From NCBI GenBank assembly GCA_028874795.1, contig JAPPHT010000027.1, forward strand, positions 1 through 61,556: a DNA stretch of 61,556 nucleotides. The letters run 5' to 3'. Position 1 is the first letter of the stretch, and every line of letters begins with the position of its first letter. A program made the translations under genes and the position numbers. This DNA comes from Chloroflexota bacterium. GTDB taxonomy: Bacteria; Chloroflexota; Dehalococcoidia; Lucifugimonadales; Australimonadaceae. A model generated the notes under the pieces. The model had not been told where the DNA came from and made no database searches. It saw only the letters and a list, made by a program, of their open reading frames with translations. Of the stretch, positions 8,284 through 18,068 are shown piece after piece.

Positions 8284-8289
8284 TATAAT
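8284..8289 (+). promoter_or_regulatory. -10 element of the thioredoxin lipoprotein operon
   Basis: A perfect TATAAT lies 48 bp before the chosen start of the first lipoprotein gene. No good -35 hexamer stands 16-18 bp upstream, so the promoter may rely on the -10 or on an activator. Confidence 0.45.
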
Positions 8290-8337
8290 GGAGGTGTGTC
8301 ATGCGGAAGGCAGGACACACGGGGAGGAGGGCGCCGC

Positions 8338-9648
8338 ATGACTGGTCTGAGTTCGATTGTCCGTGTTTCCGTCTGTGTGTTGGCTCTGGCGTTGCTGGCG
8401 GTACTGGTCGGGTGCAGCGGAGAGGAGGCAACGCCCACGGACGAGCCGGCCGCGATTCCCGTGGCCACAGCGACCGACACGCCTGCAGAATCTGTCGCGC
8501 AGCCTGCTGAACCCGCCGGCGACGCAAGGCCCACGCCCATGATGCCGGAATTCACTGCGACCGGGAGCACGGGCGGAGGGCTTGGCGACACCGCGCCTGA
8601 GTTCACGGGCATTTCCGAGTGGCTCAACAGCGAGCCACTGATGATGGCGGAGCTGCGCGGGGACGTTGTTCTCATCGACTTCTGGACGTACACCTGCGTC
8701 AACTGCATCCGCACGATGCCCTACCTGCGCGACTGGAACGAGAAGTACGCGGACCGCGGGCTCACGATGATCGGCGTGCACACGCCGGAGTTCGACTTCG
8801 AGAAGATCACGGAGAACGTGGTGGCGGCCAACGATGAGCTGGGAGTCGTCTGGCCCGTGGCCCAGGACAACGATTTCGGCACGTGGCGCTCCTACAACAA
8901 CCGCTTCTGGCCGGCCAAGTACCTGATAGACGCGGAGGGGGTCGTCCGGTACACGCACTTCGGCGAGGGCGCCTACGACGAGACTGAGCACCACATCCGC
9001 GCGCTGCTGGAGGAGGCGGGTAACGACGTGTCGGACATCGCTGCAAGCGCGGACACGGGGCCGACCTTCGATCAAAGGGCGCGGGGCACGTCTGTCGAGA
9101 CCCAGCAGACGCGGGAGATATACGGAGGGTGGGACCGCAACTCCTTCCAGCCGTACATCGCGCACCTCGAGTACTACGAGGCGGGGCCTCTCGTGACGCA
9201 GTTCTACCTAGACCCCGGGGAGCACTTCAATCATGCCCTCTTCCTGCACGGCTCGTGGCACACCGACTTCGAGGCGATTTCCCACGGGCGTGAGACGGAG
9301 GACTACGAGGACTACATAGCGCTCCGCTTCTTCGCCCGCACGGTCAACATCGTTCTCGACCTGGAGGAGGGCGTGGAGCCTTTCGAAGTGGAGGTCACCA
9401 TCGCCGAGAGCCTGCCGCCGGGCGCCGAGCCCGGAGCAGAACTCGCCTACCGCCCACTGACCCCGGACGAAGCGGGAGAGCACATCGTCATCGAGGATGG
9501 ACGCAGCTACTTCGTGGTGGACGAGCCTGACCTGTACAACGTCGTCTCGTTGCCGGAGTTCGGCGACGCGGAGCTGAAGTTCTCATCGAACTCGGCCCAC
9601 TTTGCGCTCTTCGCGCTCACGTTCGGCTCCTACGACGAGGTCTTCTAG
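8338..9648 (+). CDS. TlpA-like thioredoxin-fold lipoprotein with C-terminal extension
   Basis: The 436-aa product is predicted to be exported and lipid-anchored (hydrophobic core, then LVGC with the acylated Cys at 26). A Thr/Pro/Ala-rich linker follows. A TlpA/DipZ-type thioredoxin domain occupies about residues 85-240, with redox motif CVNC (Cys120, Cys123) in FWTYTCVNCIRT. The last 170 residues form a separate domain, similar to the extra C-terminal domain of DipZ-like proteins. The ATG at 8338 has GGAGG upstream; the longer frame would read through the promoter. It is the first of three consecutive thioredoxin-fold genes, so reduction or exchange of envelope disulfides is likely. Confidence 0.85.
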   Translation: MTGLSSIVRVSVCVLALALLAVLVGCSGEEATPTDEPAAIPVATATDTPAESVAQPAEPAGDARPTPMMPEFTATGSTGGGLGDTAPEFTGISEWLNSEPLMMAELRGDVVLIDFWTYTCVNCIRTMPYLRDWNEKYADRGLTMIGVHTPEFDFEKITENVVAANDELGVVWPVAQDNDFGTWRSYNNRFWPAKYLIDAEGVVRYTHFGEGAYDETEHHIRALLEEAGNDVSDIAASADTGPTFDQRARGTSVETQQTREIYGGWDRNSFQPYIAHLEYYEAGPLVTQFYLDPGEHFNHALFLHGSWHTDFEAISHGRETEDYEDYIALRFFARTVNIVLDLEEGVEPFEVEVTIAESLPPGAEPGAELAYRPLTPDEAGEHIVIEDGRSYFVVDEPDLYNVVSLPEFGDAELKFSSNSAHFALFALTFGSYDEVF

Positions 9649-9656
9649 GCATCAGG

Positions 9657-10334
9657 ATGCGCAACCTGCGCACGTATACCGTCATCGCCGGCACGCTCGC
9701 CGCAGCGTGCGTCGCCGTGGCGTGCTCCCAGGAGTCCGCTCCCGGCGCCACGCCAACGCCCACACCGGCCCCGACCTCGACGCCTGCGCCCACCCCCACG
9801 CCCACCCCCGCGTTGCCGGGGTTCGAGGCTTCCGGCCAGACCGGGGGCAAGGTGGGGGACACCGCCTCCGAGTTCACGGGCATCACGCAGTGGCTGAACA
9901 GCGAGGCGCTGACGATGGAGGAGATGCGAGGGAAGGTGGTCCTGGTGGACTTCTGGACGTATATCTGAATCAACTGCAGACGTACCGTGCCGTACTTGAA
10001 GGACTGGAACGAGAAATACGCCGGAGACGGCTTCACGATCGTCGGGGTACACACGCCGGAGTTCGAGTTCGATAAGCTCACCGAGAATGTGATAGTGGGA
10101 GCGGCGGAACTGGGCGTCGTCTGGCCCATCGCCCAGGACAACGACCGACGCACGTGGCGCTCCTACAACAACCGCTTCTGGCCCGCGAAGTACCTGGTAG
10201 ACGCGAGCGGCGTCATCCGCTTCACCCACTTCGGGGAGGGCGCCTACCAGCAGACCGAGCACCACATCCGCGCGCTGATGGCAGAGGCAGGCCACGACGT
10301 GCCGGACGTTCCGGTCGGCAGGCAGGAGTCTTAG
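9657..10334 (+). CDS. Candidate selenoprotein: TlpA-like lipoprotein with in-frame TGA in the redox motif
   Basis: Read through one TGA (9966-9968), this frame gives a 225-residue lipoprotein. It has a signal with lipobox VAVAC (Cys23), a Thr-Pro linker and a thioredoxin domain that closely matches the upstream gene. The TGA is residue 104 and aligns exactly with the first Cys of the neighbour's CVNC motif, giving a UINC motif (Cys107). The remaining 121 codons are intact and conserved. Starting 13 nt after the TGA, GTAC (9982-9985), a 6-base loop CGTGCC and GTAC (9992-9995) can form a small hairpin. Its loop G lies 19 nt after the TGA, inside the known range for bacterial SECIS elements. The alternative is a single nonsense mutation (TGC to TGA). 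No selenocysteine machinery lies in this window. Confidence 0.65.
9969..9998 (+). promoter_or_regulatory. Possible bacterial SECIS-like hairpin
   Basis: The stem GTAC/GTAC (9982-9985 with 9992-9995) encloses CGTGCC, with a G in the second loop position. Weaker lower pairs extend the stem with bulges. The codons here (AGA, CGT, GTG, TTG) differ from those used in the paralogous gene, as if the RNA shape were selected. This was folded by eye only. Confidence 0.4.
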
Positions 10335-10335
10335 G

Positions 10336-11244
10336 ATGCAGGGATCGCGTTTCACCGCGACCACTCTTGGCGCATTGCTCGCCTCTCTGATCGTTGCCGC
10401 GTGTGCTGCGGAGCCTACCCCAACCCCTACTCCTGCTCCCACGCCCACGCCAGGGATACAGGAGTGGGAGTCGATCCTCGGGACGACGGTGCTGCGGACG
10501 GGAACGCAGCGCGTCGCGTTCCTGCTGGCCTCCGGCACCGATCTCGTTCGCGTCCCGGAGGCTACCGTCACCACGACGTCCCTGGACGGCGGCGCCGAAG
10601 GCGAGACAGCGACGGCACAGTTCCACGAATGGCCCTTTGGCACGCGCGGCTCGTACGTCACGCAGATGACCTTTCCGCAGGCGGGCGCGTGGCGACTCGA
10701 CATCGAGGGTGAGGGCGGGGTAGCCACACTGGACGTGTTGGTGGACGAGACCTCCATCGTGAGGGACGTTGGGGAACTCGGCGTGTTCAGCAACACCAAG
10801 ACGCTGCAGGGCACGGGCGGAGACCTCGGCAGCATCACGTCCCACTACCGGCCCGACCCTGCCCTGTACGAGATAAGTGTTGCGGAGGCGCTCTTCAACC
10901 GTAAGCCAACGGTGGTGGTATTCGCTTCGCCGGCGTTCTGCACGACCCCCACGTGCGGCCCACAGGTCGAGACCGTGACCGAGTTGCGGGAGGCGTACCC
11001 GGGTGCTGCGGACTACATCCACGTAGAGGTCTACGACAACCCGCACGAGATACAGGGCGACCTCACGAAGGGCGTGCTCTCGCCGGTGCTGGAGGAGTGG
11101 GGCATAGACCAGGTCCCGCACTACCAGAACGAGTCGTGGACGTTCATCCTTGGCGCGGACGCGCGCATCGCCGAGCGCTTCGAGGGCTACGCGACCTTCA
11201 CGGAACTGGAAGAAGCGCTGCGGGAAGTGACGGCTGGCGCCTAG
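10336..11244 (+). CDS. Thioredoxin-like lipoprotein with a CX4C motif
   Basis: The 302-aa product has a signal peptide ending in the lipobox VAAC (Cys23) and a Thr-Pro linker at about 27-40. A beta-rich middle region follows at about 50-140. The C-terminal thioredoxin-like domain is at about 180-300, recognised from [10 protein letters not shown] and the later [15 protein letters not shown]. The redox pair is Cys202 and Cys207 (CTTPTC), spaced CX4C instead of CxxC. AGGAG lies before the ATG, which begins one base after the previous stop. The tight spacing places it in the same operon as the two TlpA-like genes. Confidence 0.8.
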   Translation: MQGSRFTATTLGALLASLIVAACAAEPTPTPTPAPTPTPGIQEWESILGTTVLRTGTQRVAFLLASGTDLVRVPEATVTTTSLDGGAEGETATAQFHEWPFGTRGSYVTQMTFPQAGAWRLDIEGEGGVATLDVLVDETSIVRDVGELGVFSNTKTLQGTGGDLGSITSHYRPDPALYEISVAEALFNRKPTVVVFASPAFCTTPTCGPQVETVTELREAYPGAADYIHVEVYDNPHEIQGDLTKGVLSPVLEEWGIDQVPHYQNESWTFILGADARIAERFEGYATFTELEEALREVTAGA

Positions 11245-11287
11245 GCCTACTGCCCGAAGCGCCGGGGGTTCCAGTGTTGCTCCAGGA

Positions 11288-11704
<417 letters not shown>

Positions 11705-11935
11705 TCCAATATCTCCTCAGCTCCGGAGCAGGAGCTTCCGTAGACGAGCGCCATCGGCGCTGTACGGCTGGGACTCCGACTATAGGGATGCTTCAGGCGA
11801 GGGTCAATCCCCGTGTGCCTCAACGTGCCACCAGTGGTTTGCGGGCGTTCCGGCGGGGGCATATCCTTCTCTTGCAGGCGCGGCGGAGGGTGCTTCGCCG
11901 GCTTGCTTTCCATATCGGGACCGAGGAGTGTTGCC

Positions 11936-13180
11936 GTGAGCGTGCTGATGGAACGTGACCCTGAGATCGCGGAGGCCATACGGAAAGAGTCTGACCGGCA
12001 GCGCCGGAACATCGTGCTCATCGCATCCGAGAACTACGCGAGTCGTGCAGTGCTCGAGGCGCAGGGCTCCCCGCTGACGAACAAGTACGCGGAGGGCTAC
12101 CCCGGACGCCGCTACTATGGCTCCTGCGAATTCGTGGACATCGCCGAGCAGCTGGCGATCGACCGGGCGAAGGAGCTGTTCGGGGCCGAGCACGCCAACG
12201 TGCAACCCCATGCCGGAGCTGCCGCCAACATGGAGGCGTATGCCGCGCTCTGCGACATCGGCGACACGATCATGGGCCTGCAACTGGACCAGGGTGGACA
12301 CCTGACGCACGGCAGCCCCGTTAACTTCTCAGCCAAGTTGTACAACTTCGCCGCGTATGGCCTCGACCCCGAGACGGAGCAGTTGGACTACGACGTCATC
12401 GCGGCACAGGCGCGAGAGGTGCGCCCAAAGGTCATCGTGGCGGGGTATACGGCGTACCCCCGGACGATAGATTTCGCGCGCTTCGCGGAGATCGCGGAGG
12501 AGGTAGGCGCCGTACTGATGGTGGACATGGCGCACATAGCCGGGCTGGTTGCGGCTGGCGCGCATCCTTCACCGTTGCCCCACGCGTCGGTCGTAACGAG
12601 CACGACGCACAAGTCGCTGCGCGGGCCGCGGGGCGCGTTCATCCTCTGCACGGAGGAGCACAGACGCAACATAGACCGCGCGGTGTTTCCCTACGCGCAG
12701 GGCGGACCGCTCATGCACGCGATCGCAGCCAAGGCGGTCTGCTTCGGCGAGGCGCTCCAGCCGGAGTTCGCGGCGTACGGTCAGCAGATCGTTGAGAATG
12801 CGCGCGCGATGGCCGCGGCGCTCGAGGGAGAGGGACTGCGAATCGTTTCCGGGGGTACTGACAATCACCTGATGCTCGTGGACCTGCGTCCCCTCGGTTG
12901 GACGGGGCAGGAGGCGGAGGAGGCGCTCGGCAAGGTGCGCATCACGGTGAACAAGAACGCCATCCCGAACGACCCACAGCCCCCACGCGTCACGAGCGGC
13001 CTGCGGCTCGGCACCCCGGCCGTAACCGCCCGTGGCTTCGGGGTCGAAGAGTGCCAGAAGGTGGCTCAACTCCTCGTGCGGACGCTGAACAGCCGCGACG
13101 ACGCCGCGGCGCTCAGTGCCATCGCCGACGAGGTGGGCCAGCTGACCGCAGGCTTCCCCGTGCCGGGGCTCGACGACTAG
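11936..13180 (+). CDS. glyA: Serine hydroxymethyltransferase
   Basis: GlyA converts serine and tetrahydrofolate to glycine and methylene-THF, using PLP. The 414-aa product has the family blocks [34 protein letters not shown] and the PLP-lysine motif [13 protein letters not shown]. The GTG at 11936 is chosen because GAGGAG lies 7 bases upstream; an internal ATG (11948) is possible. The frame extends further upstream, but that part has no family similarity. The gene has its own roughly 230-bp upstream region. Confidence 0.95.
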   Translation: MSVLMERDPEIAEAIRKESDRQRRNIVLIASENYASRAVLEAQGSPLTNKYAEGYPGRRYYGSCEFVDIAEQLAIDRAKELFGAEHANVQPHAGAAANMEAYAALCDIGDTIMGLQLDQGGHLTHGSPVNFSAKLYNFAAYGLDPETEQLDYDVIAAQAREVRPKVIVAGYTAYPRTIDFARFAEIAEEVGAVLMVDMAHIAGLVAAGAHPSPLPHASVVTSTTHKSLRGPRGAFILCTEEHRRNIDRAVFPYAQGGPLMHAIAAKAVCFGEALQPEFAAYGQQIVENARAMAAALEGEGLRIVSGGTDNHLMLVDLRPLGWTGQEAEEALGKVRITVNKNAIPNDPQPPRVTSGLRLGTPAVTARGFGVEECQKVAQLLVRTLNSRDDAAALSAIADEVGQLTAGFPVPGLDD

Positions 13181-13186
13181 GCACGG

Positions 13187-13217
13187 TTGTCGTTCCCACG
13201 GGCGCGCGTGCTATAAT
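13187..13217 (+). promoter_or_regulatory. Promoter of the rpsF-ssb-rpsR operon
   Basis: A perfect TATAAT (13212-13217) is preceded by TTGTCG (13187-13192) at a longish 19-bp spacing. It lies directly after the glyA stop and about 75 bp before rpsF. Confidence 0.6.
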
Positions 13218-13293
13218 CGCGAGACGCGCGGAAATGGCCGCGCGGTTTTTCGGTTCGGTCAGAGAAGGTCTGCAGAGCAAGAGGGAGTGTGGA

Positions 13294-13584
13294 GTGCGTC
13301 AGTACGAGTTGGTGATGCTGGTCCATCCGGATGCCGACGAAGAGCGGCTTGGCGCGGTCGTCGAGCGCGTGCGCCGCGTGGCGTCCGACCACGGCGGCGA
13401 CGTCGTGAGCGAGAACAACTGGGGCAGGCGCAAGCTCGCGTACAAGATTGGCCGCTTCACCGAAGCCAACTACCACCTCGCGAACATCGAGATGGAAGGC
13501 GCGGGAACGACGGTGCTGGAGAACTCTCTCAAGCTCAACGATGATGTCATCAGGCACCTGCTCATCCGACTGGACGAACAGTAG
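13294..13584 (+). CDS. rpsF: 30S ribosomal protein S6
   Basis: The 96-aa product begins at GTG 13294 (VRQYELVMLVHPDADEER) after GAGGGAG, and has the S6 features NNWGRRKLAYKIGRFTEANY and a C-terminal RHLLIRLDE. The open frame continues far upstream into glyA but has no family similarity there. It heads the conserved rpsF-ssb-rpsR block. Confidence 0.95.
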   Translation: MRQYELVMLVHPDADEERLGAVVERVRRVASDHGGDVVSENNWGRRKLAYKIGRFTEANYHLANIEMEGAGTTVLENSLKLNDDVIRHLLIRLDEQ

Positions 13585-13599
13585 ACAAGGAGCGTCGCG

Positions 13600-14040
13600 T
13601 TGGTAGGGCTCAACAGGATCATGGTGATCGGGAACGTCGGGACGGACCCGGAGATGCGATATACGCCTTCCGGCGCTCCGGTGACCTCCTTCCGCATCGC
13701 CGTGAGCCGCGCGTACAACACGCGCGAGGGAGAGCGTCGCCAGGAGACTGAGTGGTTCACCGTCGTTGCGTGGAACGCCCTTGCCGAGCAGGTGAACCAG
13801 TATCTCTCCAAGGGACGTAAGGCATACGTGGACGGCCGCCTGCACAGTCATTCGTACCAGGGGAACGACGGCCAGATGCGGTTCCGCAACGAGATCATCG
13901 CAGAGCGCGTGTTGTTCCTGGACAGGCCGGGCGCAGGCGACGAAGGCGGGGAGTACAGCGGAGGAGCGTACGCACCCAGCGCGGGTGGAGCGGACTACGC
14001 GGGGCACGAAGTGCTCTCGCCGGACGATCTGCCCTTCTGA
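13600..14040 (+). CDS. ssb: Single-stranded DNA-binding protein
   Basis: SSB coats single-stranded DNA in replication and repair. The 146-aa product has the OB-fold (LNRIMVIGNVGTDPEMRYTP, EWFTVVAWNALAEQVNQYL), a Gly-rich linker and the acidic tail DDLPF that binds partner proteins. It starts at TTG (13600), supported by AAGGAG seven bases upstream. It is the central gene of the rpsF-ssb-rpsR operon. Confidence 0.95.
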   Translation: MVGLNRIMVIGNVGTDPEMRYTPSGAPVTSFRIAVSRAYNTREGERRQETEWFTVVAWNALAEQVNQYLSKGRKAYVDGRLHSHSYQGNDGQMRFRNEIIAERVLFLDRPGAGDEGGEYSGGAYAPSAGGADYAGHEVLSPDDLPF

Positions 14041-14095
14041 ACCGACACACCCGCGGGCGCAGGGGCCCGCTCGATTCACAGAGGAGAGCACGTAG

Positions 14096-14650
14096 ATGCA
14101 GAACATACGGCGACGGCGCCCCGGCGGGCGCCGGTACTTCCCCAGGCGAAAGGTCTGCTACTTCAGCGCCGAGAAGAAGACCCCGGACTACAAGGACGTT
14201 CCCGTCCTGCGGCGCTTCATCTCCGAGTGGGGAAAGATCGAGTCCAGCAGACGAACAGGCACGCGCGCACGTCACCAGCGCAAGCTTGCGGTGGCCATCA
14301 AGCGCGCGCGCTTCCTTGCCCTCCTGCCCTACACCGGGGGCCACAGCCTGATCGAACTGACGCGCCCCGACCGCGGCCCGCGTCGCACGGGCCCGCGCGA
14401 CGGCGGCCCCGGACGTCCGGGGGCACGGCCCCCCGCTGAGACCACCGCAGGAACGGACGCTCCCGCGGCAGAGTCCCCGGCCGATGCTGCCGCTGTCGTT
14501 TCACCTTCCGGCGAAGGGGAAGCGCCTCCCGACGTCACCGATGCCGACGCACCTGTCGCGGAGGCGGAGGCTCCAGCCACGGATGAAGCGATTGCGGAGC
14601 CCGACGGCCCTGCTGAAGCGGCCGCAGGTCCAACAGATCCCGCAGAGTAG
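14096..14650 (+). CDS. rpsR: 30S ribosomal protein S18 with a long disordered C-terminal tail
   Basis: Residues 1 to about 85 are a normal S18: basic start [44 protein letters not shown], then [23 protein letters not shown]. The family is usually 70-95 residues long. Here the frame continues for about 100 more residues that are first Arg/Gly/Pro-rich and then Ala/Glu/Asp/Pro-rich, hence acidic and probably disordered. No frameshift is needed to read it. AGAGGAG precedes the ATG. Whether the tail stays on the ribosome is unknown. Confidence 0.93.
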   Translation: MQNIRRRRPGGRRYFPRRKVCYFSAEKKTPDYKDVPVLRRFISEWGKIESSRRTGTRARHQRKLAVAIKRARFLALLPYTGGHSLIELTRPDRGPRRTGPRDGGPGRPGARPPAETTAGTDAPAAESPADAAAVVSPSGEGEAPPDVTDADAPVAEAEAPATDEAIAEPDGPAEAAAGPTDPAE

Positions 14651-14662
14651 TCAGCGCCTTCG

Positions 14663-15667
14663 ATGCGACAACGCCGCCGCGCGGAACGCCAGCAATCGGC
14701 ACGCTCAGCCTCTCCCCAGATCGCGGGCCGTCGTCTGAACGAACGGCAGCGCCAGCGACTGCTCCTCGTTGCCATCGCTGCGGCGCTGGTGGTGCTTGTC
14801 GCGATACTGTCCGTGGGCTGGTATATCAACGAGTACCGCGTCCCGCGGAAGGTGGTGGCTGAGATTGACGGGGTCCAGTATCAGCTCAGGGACGTGTTCC
14901 CCTACGCTGTGCTGGACGGCGTGGCGTCCGGTTCGTTCTCACCACAGCAGGGGCTGAACAACCTGCTGGGTGATGGCATCATCGAGCGCAAGAGCTCTGA
15001 CATAGGCGCCGTGATCGAGCCTGGAGCGGTGGACGCGGACATAGTCAGTCAGTTCGAGCCTCTTCGAGAAGGAGGGGAAGCAGGGCCTCCTACCAGCCTG
15101 AGCGAGGAAGGGCGTGAACTGCTCGAACGGTTCCTCGACACGTTCGGCGTGAGCGAGGAAGTCTATCGCGCATGGCTGGCTGGCCAGTTGCGCCGGCAGT
15201 CTGCGCTGGAGCATTTCTCCGCGCTGGCTCCCGAAACGACGGAACAGATCCACGTGGAGGCGATCATCACGAGTGCCGTCACGAGCGCACGCGATGCCGT
15301 TGCCCGTCTCGAAGAAGGGCAGGAGTTCGCCGAGGTCGCGGGAGAGTTCAACGAGTTCTTCCTCTTCTCCGATGCCGCCACCGCAGGGTGGGTCCCGGAG
15401 GGGGTATTGCAGCCCGATGTGAACGGGGTGCTCTTCAGAGAAGGCATCGAGCACGGAGAGGTGCAGGGGCCGCATATCATCAATATCGGAGCTATCGTCT
15501 TCCGCATAACGGAAGGGCCTTCCGAGGAGCCCCTGGCCGACGCGATGCGGCTACTGTGGGGGGAGAAGGACTTCCAGGAATGGCTCGATGCCCAGGCCGT
15601 GGGGCTGCGGTACTACTTCACTCCAGACGACGCGCAGTGGCTGGTGGACCAATTGGAGGGCAGCTGA
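14663..15667 (+). CDS. Membrane-anchored SurA/PpiC-like foldase
   Basis: The 334-aa product has a basic N-terminus, one membrane segment at about residues 34-55 and an outward soluble part. A SurA-N-like helical region (about 65-185) is followed by a parvulin-like domain (about 195-285: HVEAIITSAVTSARDAVARLEEGQEF, then a VFRITEG strand). This order matches PrsA/SurA-type foldases that help exported proteins fold. The parvulin core is divergent, so activity is uncertain. Its stop overlaps the hom start (TGATG). Confidence 0.7.
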   Translation: MRQRRRAERQQSARSASPQIAGRRLNERQRQRLLLVAIAAALVVLVAILSVGWYINEYRVPRKVVAEIDGVQYQLRDVFPYAVLDGVASGSFSPQQGLNNLLGDGIIERKSSDIGAVIEPGAVDADIVSQFEPLREGGEAGPPTSLSEEGRELLERFLDTFGVSEEVYRAWLAGQLRRQSALEHFSALAPETTEQIHVEAIITSAVTSARDAVARLEEGQEFAEVAGEFNEFFLFSDAATAGWVPEGVLQPDVNGVLFREGIEHGEVQGPHIINIGAIVFRITEGPSEEPLADAMRLLWGEKDFQEWLDAQAVGLRYYFTPDDAQWLVDQLEGS

Positions 15668-16977
15668 TGGGCGCTCGCGAGACTGTCGGGGTTGCGCTTC
15701 TCGGCGCGGGCACCGTCGGGGCGGGCGTGGCGCAGACGCTCGCGGCCAAGGCCGACGCCCTGTCGCGCTACGCCGGCCGTCGCCTGCAGCTGGCGGGTGT
15801 CCTGGTGCGCGACACCGGGAAACCCCGGCCGGCGCTGCCGCCGGGCGTGCTTCTCACGAGCGACCCCGCCGCGCTGCCCGTTGCCGACAACGTGGACATC
15901 GTCGTGGAGGTGATGGGGGGAGAGCAGCCGGCACTCGGCTGCATCGAGTCTGCTCTGCGCTCGGGTAAGCACGTGGTGACTGCCAACAAGCAGGTGATGG
16001 CGCTGCACGGTCCGGAGTTGCTGGCGCTTGCCGCGGAGCACGGCGTGACGCTGGCGTTCGAGGCGAGCGTCGGCGGCGGCATACCCATCATCGGCCCGTT
16101 GGTGCGGGACCTCGCGGGGAACCGCATCACGGGAGTAAACGCGGTCATCAACGGCACTACGAACTACATGCTCACCCGCATGGCGAAGGAGGGCGCTTCG
16201 TACGAGGACGCGCTCTTGGAGGCGCAACGCAACGGCTACGCGGAGCCCGACCCTTCCGACGACGTCGACGGCAGGGACGCGGCTTACAAGCTGGCCATAC
16301 TCAGCACACTGGCGTTCCGATGCACGGTCAGGGAGCCTGACGTGTATCGCGAGGGCATACGCCAGCTGGATGTGGCAGACTTCGTGTACGCGCGGGACCT
16401 GGGCTACGTCATCAAGCTGCTGGCTGCAAGCAGGCTGCACGACGGCGCCGTCCAGGCGCGGGTGCACCCTGCGTTCCTGCATGAGCAGCATCCTCTGGCA
16501 AAGGTAGACGGGGTCTACAATGCGGTGGAGCTGGAGGGCGACCTCGTTGGCTGGGCGATGTTCCAGGGGCCTGGCGCCGGCGCTTCTCCGACGACATCCG
16601 CCATCATCGGGGACGTGCTCGCCATCGTGCGAGCTTCGGCATCCGGTGGCGCGACGCCTCCGTACCCGGACGTTCGTGAGCGCGTTCCCATCCTCCCGGT
16701 GGCGGAACTGGAGACGAAGTACTATCTTCGGCTGCGTGCGTACGACAAGCCCGGCGTGATGGCGCAGATAACGGGCGTGCTGGGAGAGATGGGCGTCAGC
16801 CTTGCCTCCATCATCCAGAAGGAAGTGCCTGAAGACGCTGGCACGCCCGCTGAGGTTGTGATCATCACCCATAAGGCGCGGGAGTCGGCGGTCCAGGAGG
16901 CGGTCCGTCAGCTGGAAGCGTTGTCGGTGGTCTACGGCGCGCTGAAACTCGTGCGCATCGAGGACGGCTCCGCCTGA
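15667..16977 (+). CDS. hom: Homoserine dehydrogenase
   Basis: Hom reduces aspartate semialdehyde to homoserine, the branch point to threonine and methionine. The 436-aa product has the Rossmann motif LLGAGTVGAGVA near the N-terminus, VVTANKQVM, the catalytic-domain motif INGTTNYMLTRM with AEPDPSDDVDGRDAAYKL, and a C-terminal ACT domain (about 360-430: YYLRLRAYDKPGVMAQITG) that usually senses threonine. The ATG at 15667 overlaps the previous stop. thrC follows after 22 bp, so the two form the threonine branch. Confidence 0.96.
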   Translation: MGARETVGVALLGAGTVGAGVAQTLAAKADALSRYAGRRLQLAGVLVRDTGKPRPALPPGVLLTSDPAALPVADNVDIVVEVMGGEQPALGCIESALRSGKHVVTANKQVMALHGPELLALAAEHGVTLAFEASVGGGIPIIGPLVRDLAGNRITGVNAVINGTTNYMLTRMAKEGASYEDALLEAQRNGYAEPDPSDDVDGRDAAYKLAILSTLAFRCTVREPDVYREGIRQLDVADFVYARDLGYVIKLLAASRLHDGAVQARVHPAFLHEQHPLAKVDGVYNAVELEGDLVGWAMFQGPGAGASPTTSAIIGDVLAIVRASASGGATPPYPDVRERVPILPVAELETKYYLRLRAYDKPGVMAQITGVLGEMGVSLASIIQKEVPEDAGTPAEVVIITHKARESAVQEAVRQLEALSVVYGALKLVRIEDGSA

Positions 16978-16999
16978 GGACCCGGTCCACGGAGGAAGC

Positions 17000-18058
17000 G
17001 TGAGCGAAGGAGTGCTGAAGCGATACGCGAGCCGCCTGCCTCTTACGGCGGCGACTCCGGCGCTGACCATCGGCGAGGGGGACACGCCCCTCGTGCGCTC
17101 CCGCAACATCGAGAAAGAGTTCGGTGTGGGTGCGCTCTACTTCAAACTGGAAGGCTGCAACCCCACAGGATCGTTCAAGGACAGGGGGATGGTCGTCGCG
17201 GTGGCCAAGGCCATGGAGGAGGGGATGACGCGACTGCTCTGCGCGTCCACGGGCAACACGAGCGCGTCGGCGTCCGCGTTCGGGGCCGCGGCGGGGCTGG
17301 AGACGGTCGTCCTCGTGCCGGAGGGCAGCGTGGCCCCCGGCAAGATGAGCCAGGCGGTTGCTTACGGCGCGCGCATCGTCACGATCCAGGGCAACTTCGA
17401 CGATGCGCTTCGCATCGCGCGGGAGTTGGCCGCGTACGAGGAGCGTTTCGCGCTGGTCAACTCCGTGAACCCGAACCGGCTCGAAGGGCAGAAGACCGCT
17501 GCGTTCGAGATCGTCGACGATCTCGGCGACGCGCCTGACTACCTGTTCATCCCGGTGGGAAACGCCGGCAACATCACGGCCTACTGGCGGGGGTTCGTCG
17601 AGTATCACCAGGCTGGTATGGCAACGCGCCGCCCTCGCATGATGGGGATGGAGGCCGCCGGGGCCGCCCCCATCGTCAACGGCGCACCCGTCCTGAAACC
17701 GGAGACGATCGCGTCCGCCATCCGCATCGGCAATCCCGCCAACTGGGTGGGCGCCGTTGCGGCGCGGGACGAGTCCGACGGCACGATAGACGCGGTGACG
17801 GACGATGAGATACTGGAAGCGTACGGGCTGCTTCCGAGCATGGAGGGCATCTTCTGCGAACCCGCGTCGGCGGCCGGGGTTGCGGGGCTCATCAAGCAGG
17901 CCCGCGCAGGGATCGACTTCTCCGCGGCAACGGTGGTGTGCATCATCACCGGCACAGGGCTGAAAGACACGCCGGTGGCAGAGCGCCTCGCGACACGTCC
18001 GCCGGAGACTGCGCCACCGGACGTGCGGGAGGTAGCACGGGTTATCACACGGGGCTGA
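17000..18058 (+). CDS. thrC: Threonine synthase
   Basis: ThrC converts O-phosphohomoserine to threonine with PLP. The 352-aa product has the PLP-lysine motif [11 protein letters not shown] (Lys about 61), the [14 protein letters not shown] phosphate loop, [10 protein letters not shown] and the C-terminal [10 protein letters not shown]. The length fits the short bacterial class. It starts at GTG with GGAGG upstream. It is followed by folE after 10 bp. Confidence 0.96.
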   Translation: MSEGVLKRYASRLPLTAATPALTIGEGDTPLVRSRNIEKEFGVGALYFKLEGCNPTGSFKDRGMVVAVAKAMEEGMTRLLCASTGNTSASASAFGAAAGLETVVLVPEGSVAPGKMSQAVAYGARIVTIQGNFDDALRIARELAAYEERFALVNSVNPNRLEGQKTAAFEIVDDLGDAPDYLFIPVGNAGNITAYWRGFVEYHQAGMATRRPRMMGMEAAGAAPIVNGAPVLKPETIASAIRIGNPANWVGAVAARDESDGTIDAVTDDEILEAYGLLPSMEGIFCEPASAAGVAGLIKQARAGIDFSAATVVCIITGTGLKDTPVAERLATRPPETAPPDVREVARVITRG

Positions 18059-18068
18059 GGAGGGATCT

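Noticed and set aside
9966-9968. Splitting the second lipoprotein into two genes or calling it a pseudogene
   Set aside because: The stop falls exactly on the redox Cys, both halves are intact and similar to the paralogue, and a hairpin follows. A nonsense mutation is still possible and is stated as the alternative.
11750-11935. A riboswitch upstream of glyA
   Set aside because: No glycine, SAM or THF riboswitch core could be recognised by eye, only a GC-rich leader.
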